The position numbers were made by a program, and so were the translations under genes. Source: Sphingomonas sp. IC-56 (GTDB taxonomy: Bacteria > Pseudomonadota > Alphaproteobacteria > Sphingomonadales > Sphingomonadaceae). From it: a DNA stretch of 64,000 nt. Shown piece by piece: positions 50,953-60,693 of the stretch. Positions within the stretch are counted from its first letter, which is position 1; each line of letters starts with the position of its first letter. The stretch covers positions 587,156-651,155 of the forward strand of contig NZ_JAJNDV010000001.1 in NCBI RefSeq assembly GCF_021043375.1. Reading direction: 5' to 3'. The notes under the pieces were generated by a model. It was not told the origin of the DNA. It ran no database searches and worked only from the letters and a program-made list of their open reading frames with translations.

Positions 50953-52640
50953 CGCTGCGACTCCCTGCCCGGAGCGACACGGCAGGCTGGCGGCGCTGGT
51001 TCGCCGTTGCCATGCTCGGGATGTTGGCAGTGCTCGCCGCGCAGCTCTTCCTGCTGCCTTGGCTGGCGGGCATTGGCGATGTCGTGATCCAGGACGATGC
51101 GCGCCAGTTCCTCGCCTGGATGCCGCGCCTGATCGATCCCGATGCCTTGCGCGGCGATTGGATGGCGGACTTCTGGGCATCGGTCTCGCCCGCGGCCTAC
51201 GGCACCCTCTACCGGATCGGCGCAGTCTTCGGCATTGCGCCCACGGACATGGCCCGGCTGTTGCCGGTGGCGCTGATGGGGCTTTCGGGCGTCGGCGCCT
51301 GGCGGCTGGCGCGGGCGATGTGCCCCGACGTCCGCGTCGCCTTCGTCGCGGCCGCATTCGTCATGGCGTATCTCACGAAGGAGGATTCGATCTTCTCGGC
51401 GACGCCGCGCGGTGTCGCGGTGCCGATCATCCTGTTCTTCCTCGACGCACTGGTGCGGCAGCGCTGGACGGCGCTGGCGGTCACGGCGGCGGCGCTGACC
51501 CTGGTCTATCCCGCGCCGGCCATCACGCTCTTCACGATGCTCGGACTGTCGCGGCTGCGGCACAAGGGCTTCCCGCCCTTGGCCGGCGGCTGGGGCGATG
51601 TGCTGCGGCTGGGCGCCGTCGGGCTGCTGATCGTCGGCATTGCGCTGCTGTTCCGCGAACAGGCCCAGGGCTGGGGCCCCGTGCTTACGCTCGAGGAGGC
51701 CAGGCGCATGCCCGCGCTGATGACGCCGGGCGCACGCAGCACCATCGTCAACGCGAACGGCCAGATCGACTATCTCTGCTCGATGCGGACCGGGTTCCTG
51801 CCGGAGATGGTCCGCTGCGGCCATGTTCCCTTTGCCTGGGCCGCCAACCTGCTCCTGCTGGTGCCGCTGCTGTGGCTCGGCTGGCGGGGCTTGCGCGACG
51901 GCGGACGCAATCGGATCTACGCCATCGCGGTCGCGGCGGCGCTGCTTTGGTTCGTCGCGGCATGGCTGGTCGCGTTCCGCCTGCACCTGCCCAGCCGCTA
52001 CAGCCAGCGGGTGCTCTCCCTGCTGGAATGGCTTGCACTGGGGCAGGTCATTGGCACCGCGCTGGTGCGCACCCCGGGGACCTGGCCGTCGCGCATAGCG
52101 ACAGGGTTCACCGCGCTGTGCCTGCTCGCGGCGTTCGCGACGCCCCTGCCCAAGCTAAAGGCCCCGTCGGACCGCCGCGTGATCGATCAGGCACGCATGC
52201 TGCCGCCGGGCGTTCGCATCGGCGGCGTGTCGGACGACCTGACCTTCATCCCCGCGCTGGCCGGGCGGGCAGTCACGGCGTCGAGCGAGCACGCCATCCC
52301 TTGGGAGACCGGCTATTACCGGCGTATCGCCAGCGGCATGGTCAACGATCTGGTGATCGTCTCCACCAGCGACCCCGGCGTGTTGAAAGCGGCGCTGGCC
52401 CGCTCCGGCGCGGACTATCTGCTGGTGTCGAACCTTGTGCTGAAGGATCGCGAAATCCCCCGCGATTACCGGCGCACCCTGCCGATCGAGGCCGAAGCGG
52501 CGGCCCGCAGCCTGGCGGCGCACCCGCCCCTGCTGGCGGAAATCGCCTCGCAATGCCGCGCGCCCGGAGCGGCGTTCATTCCGGTCCCCTGCCTGCTGGG
52601 CGTGCTAGCTGCGCAGCAAGTGGCCGACCAAGGCCACTAG
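50949..52640 (+). CDS. Large polytopic membrane protein, possible GT-C glycosyltransferase
   Basis: This 563-residue protein has about ten helices in the N-terminal 400 residues and a soluble C-terminal domain of about 150 (GVRIGGVSDDLTFIPALAGRAVTASSEHAIPWETGYYRRIASGMVNDLV). An acidic pair in the first outer loop (VVIQDDARQFLAWMPRLIDPDALRGDWMADFW) resembles the D/E motif of GT-C transferases that use lipid-linked sugars. No specific family is certain. The start overlaps the upstream stop (ATGA). It would be the natural acceptor-side enzyme for a product of the GT2. The end overlaps the convergent DUF3429 gene by 36 bases. Confidence 0.85.
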   Translation: MTLRLPARSDTAGWRRWFAVAMLGMLAVLAAQLFLLPWLAGIGDVVIQDDARQFLAWMPRLIDPDALRGDWMADFWASVSPAAYGTLYRIGAVFGIAPTDMARLLPVALMGLSGVGAWRLARAMCPDVRVAFVAAAFVMAYLTKEDSIFSATPRGVAVPIILFFLDALVRQRWTALAVTAAALTLVYPAPAITLFTMLGLSRLRHKGFPPLAGGWGDVLRLGAVGLLIVGIALLFREQAQGWGPVLTLEEARRMPALMTPGARSTIVNANGQIDYLCSMRTGFLPEMVRCGHVPFAWAANLLLLVPLLWLGWRGLRDGGRNRIYAIAVAAALLWFVAAWLVAFRLHLPSRYSQRVLSLLEWLALGQVIGTALVRTPGTWPSRIATGFTALCLLAAFATPLPKLKAPSDRRVIDQARMLPPGVRIGGVSDDLTFIPALAGRAVTASSEHAIPWETGYYRRIASGMVNDLVIVSTSDPGVLKAALARSGADYLLVSNLVLKDREIPRDYRRTLPIEAEAAARSLAAHPPLLAEIASQCRAPGAAFIPVPCLLGVLAAQQVADQGH

Positions 52641-53075
52641 CCCAAGGACGGCAATGAGCATCTGCGGCCCGCGCAGCCGGGCAAAGTGCGCGGGCGCGTC
52701 GCCGCTCCGCGCGGCGTGCCGGTCGAACACAATCACCAGCAGGTAGCCGAACGTCAGCAACGCCAGCGCCGCAACGGGCGCGTCGAAGCGGGCACACACC
52801 AGCGCCAGGCCTGCTGGAACGAAGTACAACAGCATGGCGATGATCGCGCGCGGCGTCGATGCGCCCGGCGCGCCAAAGCCATAACCGCGCCGCACGCCGG
52901 CGACGAACGCCAGGATGATCGCCGCCCAGATGATCGCCAGCTGCACCGCCATTTGCGGCCAGGGCGACGGCAGGGTCCATGCGCCGATCGCGGCAGCGGC
53001 GATGGGCAGCATCGGGCCAAAGCCGAACACGATGCTGGCGGTCGGGATGCGGGCGGAGTCGGGCTGCGATGGCAT
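52605..53075 (-). CDS. DUF3429-like membrane protein
   Basis: This 156-residue protein has five or so hydrophobic segments: SIVFGFGPMLPIAAAAIGAWTL, MAVQLAIIWAAIILAFVAGVRRGYGF, AIIAMLLYFVPAGLALVC, VAALALLTFGYLLVIVFD and LIAVLGLVALVGHLL. The FGFGPMLPIAA start and FVAGVRRGYG block fit DUF3429 (TMEM69-like). Function unknown. The ATG at 53075 is selected by family pattern; the frame further upstream is repeat-derived. Its end overlaps the preceding plus-strand gene. Confidence 0.82.
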   Translation of the reverse strand: MPSQPDSARIPTASIVFGFGPMLPIAAAAIGAWTLPSPWPQMAVQLAIIWAAIILAFVAGVRRGYGFGAPGASTPRAIIAMLLYFVPAGLALVCARFDAPVAALALLTFGYLLVIVFDRHAARSGDAPAHFARLRGPQMLIAVLGLVALVGHLLRS

Positions 53076-53122
53076 CGCGGGACAACGGGGGACGCGTGCA
53101 GTCGGTTGCCTTGCCCCTCCTT

Positions 53123-53209
53123 CGTCATCCCGGCCTTGAGCCGGGATCCCGCTTCTTTTTCTACCGGGGGCCAACAGAAGCGTCACCCCGGCTCAAGGCC
53201 GGGGTGACG
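53123..53209. repeat. Intergenic palindromic repeat, family B, two-arm copy
   Basis: CGTCATCCCGGCCTTGAGCC on the left and GCGTCACCCCGGCTCAAGG then CCGGGGTGACG on the right form a long imperfect palindrome with CCCGCTTC next to the left arm. In the gap 53076-53388 the remaining bases show no gene and no duplicated gene tail. Confidence 0.9.
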
Positions 53210-53388
53210 GAAGGAAGTGCGCCCCGCACAACAACCCCTGCATCACCCTGCAATGGATCGGAACCCCGCCAGGGCCGTTCGTCCCAGCAAAAGAACGCCC
53301 GCCGACGGCGGTCAATCAACTGGAAACAAAGCCATATCCGGCTAAACCACCAGAGCACCGTTTGGGCGCGCAAACCGGAGTATCGCAC

Positions 53389-55651
<2,263 letters not shown>

Positions 55652-55680
<29 letters not shown>

Positions 55681-56575
55681 ACAGCGCTGAGGCGGAGCGT
55701 CGCAGCGCTTCCTCCTCTTTCGCCGACAGCTGCGGCGAAAGCGTGCGGATGACGCCCGCCGCCCCGATCAGGCAGGGCAGGCTCAGATACAAGTCGCTGA
55801 TGCCGTATTCACCCGCGGTACGGGTGGATACGGGCAGCACCACCCGTTCGTCGCGGCGTATTGCCTCGCATATCCGCACGATCGCGGTCGCCACGCCGAA
55901 CGAGGTATACCCCTTGCCCTGGATGATCGTGTAGCCCGCGCGCATCACCGCGTCGGCGATCCCCTCGCGGTCCACGGTTGCGAAATCCTCCAGCGCCACC
56001 CCGCCGATGCGCACAGTGGAGAAAGCCGCCACTTCGCTGTCGCCATGTTCGCCCAGCACCGTCGCCTCGACCGCAGCCGGCGCGACGTCCAGCTGCTGCG
56101 CCAGCCGCTGGCGGAAGCGCGCGCTGTCCAGCAGCGTACCGGTCCCGATCACCCGCTGCGCAGGCAGCCCGCACGTCTCCTGCGCCACCTGCGCCATCAG
56201 GTCGACGGGATTGGAGGCGACCACCAGGATGCCGTCGAACCCCGCCTCCATGATCTGCCGCGCACAGCCCCGCACGATCTCCGCGCTCCGCCCGGCAACC
56301 GACAGCCGCGTCTCGTCGCCATGCGTCGCAGCACCCGCCGTGAGCACCACGACCCGCGCATCGCGTACCTCGCTATACTCCCCGCCCCGGATCCGGGCGG
56401 GCCGCGCCAGCGCGTTGGCGTCGGCGATGTCGATCGCCTCGGCCGCCGCGCGCCCGGAGGATGCGTCGATCAGCACGATGTCGGTGAACAGCCCGCGCAG
56501 CATCATGGCATAGGCGGCGGTGGCGCCGACATTGCCCGTCCCCACGATCACGACCTTGTCCGAAGCGATCGCCAT
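55652..56575 (-). CDS. L-lactate dehydrogenase (LDH/MDH family)
   Basis: This 307-residue NAD-dependent enzyme has the Rossmann loop VIVGTGNVGATAAYAM, the coenzyme-specificity region LIDASSGRA, VVASNPVDLMAQ and the catalytic GEHGDSEVAAFS (His about 178). AGAATHGDETRLSVAGRSAEIV contains the mobile loop with Arg; Gln/Asp choices in the loop make LDH more likely than malate dehydrogenase, though not certain. It comes four bases after the GNAT gene on the same strand, third in an operon with a CoA-transferase. Fermentative NADH recycling under low oxygen would fit. Confidence 0.88.
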
Positions 56576-56578
56576 CGC

Positions 56579-57082
56579 TCAGTCCAGTTCGCGCCGGATG
56601 ATAAGCAACGTCGGATCATCCACCACCGGCACCGCCACGAACCCCATCTCGCGCTCCAGCGAGATCGCGCTGCGGTTCTGCCGGTCCTCGAGCGACTCCA
56701 CCACCTGGTACCCCCGCTCCCGCGCCAGGCTCACCAGATGCTCCAGCAGGCTCCAGCCAATCCCCCGCGCCTTGTAGTCGGACCGGATCGTCACCGCCAC
56801 TTCGCCCCGCCTTCCCTCGGCATCGCCCACCAGCAGCGCGGTCGCCAGCAACTCGCCCGCCTCGTTCAGCGCCAGCAGGCTGTCGGTATCCGGATCGGGC
56901 GCCGTCATCATCGCCAGCCGGTCCGCGCCCACTTCACGCACGCTGGTCAGGAAGCGGAAGCGCAGATCCTCGGGCGTGACGTGGTGGAAGAAATCGGCCA
57001 GCATCGGCGCGTCCTCCGCCTGCGCGCGCCGGACCTGCAGCGTGACGCCGCCGCGCGTGACGAGCTGGTGAGTATCGGTCAT
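56579..57082 (-). CDS. GNAT family N-acetyltransferase
   Basis: This 167-residue protein of the acyl-CoA-dependent GNAT fold shows VRRAQAEDAPMLADFFHHVTPEDLRFRFLTSV, LNEAGELLATALL and the acetyl-CoA loop SDYKARGIGWSLLEHLVSLARERGYQVVE. The N-terminal LRFRFL pattern is that of stand-alone versions of the acetyltransferase domain found in Pat protein lysine acetylases. Acceptor unknown. Placed between CoA-transferase and lactate dehydrogenase, it might adjust central carbon enzymes by acetylation, which is speculation. The start has AGGAAATC upstream. Confidence 0.9.
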   Translation of the reverse strand: MTDTHQLVTRGGVTLQVRRAQAEDAPMLADFFHHVTPEDLRFRFLTSVREVGADRLAMMTAPDPDTDSLLALNEAGELLATALLVGDAEGRRGEVAVTIRSDYKARGIGWSLLEHLVSLARERGYQVVESLEDRQNRSAISLEREMGFVAVPVVDDPTLLIIRRELD

Positions 57083-57112
57083 GGGGATTTCCTCCTCGGT
57101 CAGCAGATGCGT

Positions 57113-58627
57113 TCAGGCAGGTAGCATGGTTCCCGTTTCCATGTACCGCCGGTGCCAGGAGAGCGCCTCGCCCGGCAGCGACGGGGCATGCAGGCCATAG
57201 GCGCCACCCTGCGCCCGCGACGCATAGTCGGACAGCAGCGGCCGGTAATCGGGATGCGCGCAGCGCTCGATCACCAGCTTGGCGCGCTGGCGCGGCGACA
57301 GCCCGCGCAGGTCCGCCAGCCCCTGTTCGGTGACGATCACCTGCACGTCCTGCATGATGTGGTCGACATGGCTGGCCTGGGGCACGATCGCCGAGATCTT
57401 GCCCCCCTTCGCCGTCGAAGGCGTCATGAAGATCGAGACATAGGCGTTGCGCGCGAAATCGCCCGATCCGCCGATGCCGTTCTGGATGCGCGATCCCATC
57501 ACCAGCGTGGAATTGACGTTGCCATAGATGTCGGCCTCGATCAGCCCGTTCATGGCGATGCAGCCCAGGCGGCGCACCAGCTCGGGATGGTTGCTCATCT
57601 CCTGCGGGCGCAGGATCATGCGGTCGCGATACGCGGCCATGTCGTTGTTCAGCCGCTCCGCCGCCAATGGACTCAGCGAAAAGGCCGTGGCCGACGCCAT
57701 GCGCAGCTTGCCCGCATCCAGCAGGTCGAGCATCCCGTCCTGGATCACCTCGGTATAGGCCGTCATCGGATCGAACGGCGCGTCGACCAGTCCCGACAGC
57801 ACCGCATTGGCGATGTTGCCCACCCCCGACTGGATGGGCAGCAGCGAGGCAGGCAGGCGCCCGCGCGCCACTTCATGCTTCAGGAAGTCGATAATGTGCC
57901 CGGCAATCGCCAGCGCGGTGCTGTCCGGCGCGGCAAAGGGCAGGTTGCGGTCGGGCGCGTCGGTCTCGACGATCGCCACCACCTTGTCGGGATCGCACGC
58001 CAGATAGGGGGTGCCGATCCGATCGTCGGGGCGCACCAGCGGGATCGGCACCCGATCGGGCGGCAGCCGCGTGCCGTAATAGATGTCGTGCATCCCCTCG
58101 AGCGCCGGGTTCTGCCAACGATTGACCTCCAGGATCACGCGGCGCGCACGGTCGAGCCAAGTCTTGTTGTTGCCGACCGAGGAGGACGGGATCAGCGATC
58201 CGTCCTCGCGGATGCCGGTCACTTCGATGATCGCGGTGTCCAGCGTGCCCAGCACCCCTTCCCACGCCATTGGCGCCACCTGGCTCAGATGCATGTCCAG
58301 GTAATCGATCTCGCCCCGGTTGATCTTCTCGCGCGCGACGGGATCGGAACTATAGGGCAGCCGCTGGGCGATCCCGTCCACGGCGGCCAGCGCGCCGTCC
58401 AGCTCCGGCCCGGTCGATGCGCCGGTCCACAGATTGACGCGGAACGGCTTGTCCCCGCTCCCCTGCGCCGCGATCCGCCGTGCCAGCGCCTGGGGCACCA
58501 TCTTGGGATAGCCCGATCCGGTGAAGCCGCTGGTCGCGATGGTCTCGCCCGGCTGGATCAGCGCGGCGGCGCTGTCGGCGTCGGTGACGCGCGAACGAAG
58601 CGCTGCGCAGGCGATCCGGTCAGACAT
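57113..58627 (-). CDS. Acetyl-CoA hydrolase/succinate CoA-transferase family protein
   Basis: This 504-residue class I CoA-transferase shows GETIATSGFTGSGYPKMVPQALA at the start, IQSGVGNIANAVLSGL in the middle and GIGGSGDFARNAYVSIFMTPSTAKGGKISAIVPQASHVDH, VIVTEQGLADLRGLSPRQRAKLVIERCAHPDYRPLL near the end. This is the succinate CoA-transferase pattern (acetyl-CoA + succinate to acetate + succinyl-CoA). It is the first gene of a minus-strand operon with GNAT and lactate dehydrogenase, 30 bases apart. AGGAGAACC precedes the ATG. Confidence 0.92.
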   Translation of the reverse strand: MSDRIACAALRSRVTDADSAAALIQPGETIATSGFTGSGYPKMVPQALARRIAAQGSGDKPFRVNLWTGASTGPELDGALAAVDGIAQRLPYSSDPVAREKINRGEIDYLDMHLSQVAPMAWEGVLGTLDTAIIEVTGIREDGSLIPSSSVGNNKTWLDRARRVILEVNRWQNPALEGMHDIYYGTRLPPDRVPIPLVRPDDRIGTPYLACDPDKVVAIVETDAPDRNLPFAAPDSTALAIAGHIIDFLKHEVARGRLPASLLPIQSGVGNIANAVLSGLVDAPFDPMTAYTEVIQDGMLDLLDAGKLRMASATAFSLSPLAAERLNNDMAAYRDRMILRPQEMSNHPELVRRLGCIAMNGLIEADIYGNVNSTLVMGSRIQNGIGGSGDFARNAYVSIFMTPSTAKGGKISAIVPQASHVDHIMQDVQVIVTEQGLADLRGLSPRQRAKLVIERCAHPDYRPLLSDYASRAQGGAYGLHAPSLPGEALSWHRRYMETGTMLPA

Positions 58628-58770
58628 CTGGTTCTCCTTGTATCAAGTTCGCTCAGGGCACACGCGGCGGCATCAGGGAAATGGCCGGCAGCACGCTCTC
58701 GTTCCCCGTGGCCCTACCGCTTTGCGATTGCCGGCCTGTTTCACGCCGCGAGCAGCAGAAGGTCGCCGGA

Positions 58771-59553
58771 TCAGCCGCGGGGCGTGGCGCGCCGCTGGCG
58801 CGGGTGCGCCGTCGCGGCACCGCCGGACTGCCGCGCCACCCAGGGATAGCGCGCCGCCACTTGCTCGGTATAGCCCAGGTTGAAGACGGTGGCGCTCTTC
58901 AACGGCCGCTCGGCGCGCGTGTAGAGCGTCCCGAACAGGCGATCCCACACGAAGTTCGTGATGCCGAAATTGCCGTCCTCGTCGTGGAAATGATGCTCCA
59001 TGTGGCGCACCTTCATGGTCGCCAGCCACTTCGCCCGCGGCTTGTAGGACAGGTGCTGGATGCAGTGAAAGAACTCATAGAAACAGGTGCATAGCAGCCC
59101 TGCCGCAAACCCTGCCGCCGCACCGCCCAGCCCGCCGATCCAGTAACCCGGCAGCGCCGACACGAGCAGCAGCGTCGGCAGCGTGGTGTAGAGCGCACCG
59201 AACAGCACCTCCAGATGATTGGGGTCGCGGTGGTGATCGTAATGGATCCGCTTCCACACGCCCGCCAGTGCCGGAACCTTGAACATCCAGTGACAGTGCA
59301 GCACCCAGCGATGCAGCACATACCACACCAGCGGATAGGCGATCAGCACCAGCGCGACCGTCGCCACGGTCGCCGGCAATGTGGCCGGATGCCAGGCGAA
59401 GACCGCTACCGATCCTACGGCCAGCGCCAGGTAGGCCAGGATGGCGTAGTGCTGGAAATAGGCGACCACCAGCTCGCGCAGCGTCATCCGGTCCAGATGA
59501 TGCGACCGCCTCCAGAAAGCGCCGCCAGCCCCATTCTTCACCACAACCTCCAT
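58771..59553 (-). CDS. Fatty acid hydroxylase / sterol desaturase superfamily protein
   Basis: This 260-residue membrane protein has a di-iron histidine array: LHRWVLHCHWM, RIHYDHHRDPNHLE, FFHCIQHLSYK and RHMEHHFHDEDGNFGITNFVWDRLFGT. Helices YFQHYAILAYLALAVGSVAVFAW and LLVSALPGYWIGGLGGAAAGFAAGLL surround it. The enzyme needs O2 to hydroxylate or desaturate lipid chains or hopanoid/carotenoid-like substrates. The ATG at 59553 is chosen as the likely start. An FNR-like box lies 45 bases upstream, unusual for an oxygen-using enzyme unless induced at low oxygen to keep lipid modification going. Confidence 0.9.
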   Translation of the reverse strand: MEVVVKNGAGGAFWRRSHHLDRMTLRELVVAYFQHYAILAYLALAVGSVAVFAWHPATLPATVATVALVLIAYPLVWYVLHRWVLHCHWMFKVPALAGVWKRIHYDHHRDPNHLEVLFGALYTTLPTLLLVSALPGYWIGGLGGAAAGFAAGLLCTCFYEFFHCIQHLSYKPRAKWLATMKVRHMEHHFHDEDGNFGITNFVWDRLFGTLYTRAERPLKSATVFNLGYTEQVAARYPWVARQSGGAATAHPRQRRATPRG

Positions 59554-59597
59554 TTGCTCGATGCCCCCGGGCTGTAAAGCGCGCCGCCCCGGCAGCA

Positions 59598-59611
59598 TTG
59601 ACGCCCGTCAA
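59598..59611. promoter_or_regulatory. FNR-like box upstream of the hydroxylase gene
   Basis: TTGAC-GCCC-GTCAA is a perfect inverted repeat with the FNR/Anr spacing (consensus TTGAT-N4-ATCAA, one change in each half). It is centred about 51 bases before the ATG at 59553. Two FNR-type regulators with the matching recognition helix are encoded nearby. Confidence 0.6.
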
Positions 59612-59665
59612 AGCGCAGCGCCGGCGCGGCGCTCCCCCTACTTCAGGTTCAATCGACAAGCAGCT

Positions 59666-59806
59666 TTCCCCTCCCTGGAAGGGAGGGGTTAGGGGTGGGT
59701 CGGAAAAGGACGGGCTCGATGCCCGGCCTTTTCCCCTTCTTCCAAACAGCGCGCCAGGCTCGCTGCGCTCGCCCCCACCCCCAGCCCCTCCCTTGCAGGG
59801 AGGGGA
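59666..59806. repeat. Intergenic palindromic repeat, family D
   Basis: CCCCTCCCTGGAAGGGAGGGG followed by TTAGGGGTGGG on the left is matched by CCCACCCCCAGCCCC and CTCCCTTGCAGGGAGGGGA on the right. About 80 bases lie between. It occupies most of the 318-base gap between the hydroxylase start and ompW end. One copy is seen. Confidence 0.85.
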
Positions 59807-59871
59807 GCTCGAAACGCTGAATGTGGGCAGCCTGGTGCCTCCCCTCACGAAAGGTTCGACACAGATGGTCC

Positions 59872-60561
59872 CTACAGCCGCAGGCCCAGCCCGACCCCGA
59901 ACACCAGCGGATCCAGGTGCAGCTTCACCGACTGCGTTCCCGCCGCAGTCGTGCGCAGCCGGGCAGTCGTGTCGATGTCGATATATTTGACGTCCAGGTT
60001 GAGGAACAGCTTGGGGCTCAGGTCCACGTCCACCCCGATCTGCCCGGCCCAGCCGACGCTGTCGTCCATGTGCACCCGGGTGCGCCCGACAGCGGCCTCC
60101 AGACCGCCCGACGCCTTCTCGTTCCAGAAAACCGTGTAGTTGATCCCTGCCCCCACATAGGGCCGCACCGCGCCCTTGGGGTTGAAGTGGTATTGCGCCG
60201 TCAGCGTCGGCGGCAGCACCCAGGTGGAGGCGAGCTTGCCGATCGACCCGGTGGTGCCGGAACGCCCGCTGGCGCTGTGCTTGGTGGTCGACGCGATCAG
60301 TTCGAAGCCGACATTGTCCGTCGCCATATAGGTGAGGTCCAGCTCGGGCATCGCACTGTTGTCGACGCTTGCCCGCTCACCCGGAAACGCCGGAAGAATG
60401 TCGCCCGACCGCTCGTTCGGCGCGACCAGGATGGCGCGGGCGCGCAGCAGGACGTCGCCGGCCTCGATCCCCGTGCGCCCGCTGTCCTGCGCGGTGGCCG
60501 GCATGGCGGCAAGCACTGCGCCAAGCCCGATCGCGGTCCCGCCGATCCGAAAGATGTTCAT
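59872..60561 (-). CDS. ompW: OmpW family outer membrane protein
   Basis: This 229-residue protein has a signal (MNIFRIGGTAIGLGAVLAAMPATAQ) and an eight-stranded barrel pattern: GDVLLRARAILVAPNERSG, MPELDLTYMATDNVGFELIASTTKH, LPPTLTAQYHFNPKGAVRPYVGAGINYTVFW, DDSVGWAGQIGVDVDLSPKLFLNLDVKYIDIDT and a C-terminal DPLVFGVGLGLRL. OmpW is a narrow hydrophobic channel often induced by FNR under low oxygen. It is transcribed divergently from hemN across a 132-base region with two FNR-like boxes, which fits such control. Confidence 0.95.
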   Translation of the reverse strand: MNIFRIGGTAIGLGAVLAAMPATAQDSGRTGIEAGDVLLRARAILVAPNERSGDILPAFPGERASVDNSAMPELDLTYMATDNVGFELIASTTKHSASGRSGTTGSIGKLASTWVLPPTLTAQYHFNPKGAVRPYVGAGINYTVFWNEKASGGLEAAVGRTRVHMDDSVGWAGQIGVDVDLSPKLFLNLDVKYIDIDTTARLRTTAAGTQSVKLHLDPLVFGVGLGLRL

Positions 60562-60623
60562 TGCCCCTTGCTCCTTTTCGCTGGGTTCGGGGAGCCGGCT
60601 AGGCGCGCGGCGGGGCCGCGGCT

Positions 60624-60637
60624 TTGATAAGGGCCAA
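60624..60637. promoter_or_regulatory. Weak FNR-like site between ompW and hemN
   Basis: TTGAT-AAGG-GCCAA: the left half is a perfect FNR half-site and the right half is degraded. It lies 22 bases from the better site and nearer ompW. Confidence 0.35.
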
Positions 60638-60645
60638 GCCGATAT

Positions 60646-60659
60646 TTGACGAAGATCAA
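60646..60659. promoter_or_regulatory. FNR-like box upstream of hemN
   Basis: TTGAC-GAAG-ATCAA matches TTGAT-N4-ATCAA at nine of ten key bases. Its centre (60652.5) is exactly 41.5 bases before the A of the hemN ATG at 60694. No ribosome site is obvious before that ATG. Confidence 0.7.
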
Positions 60660-60693
60660 AGAGCGCGGCGCCCGCTGCCTTCATCCAGGCTGC

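Noticed and set aside
53305..53340. TTGATTGACC-like motif (minus strand) upstream of the FdhF/YdeP gene as an FNR box
   Set aside because: Only one half-site is good and the spacing of the second is wrong.
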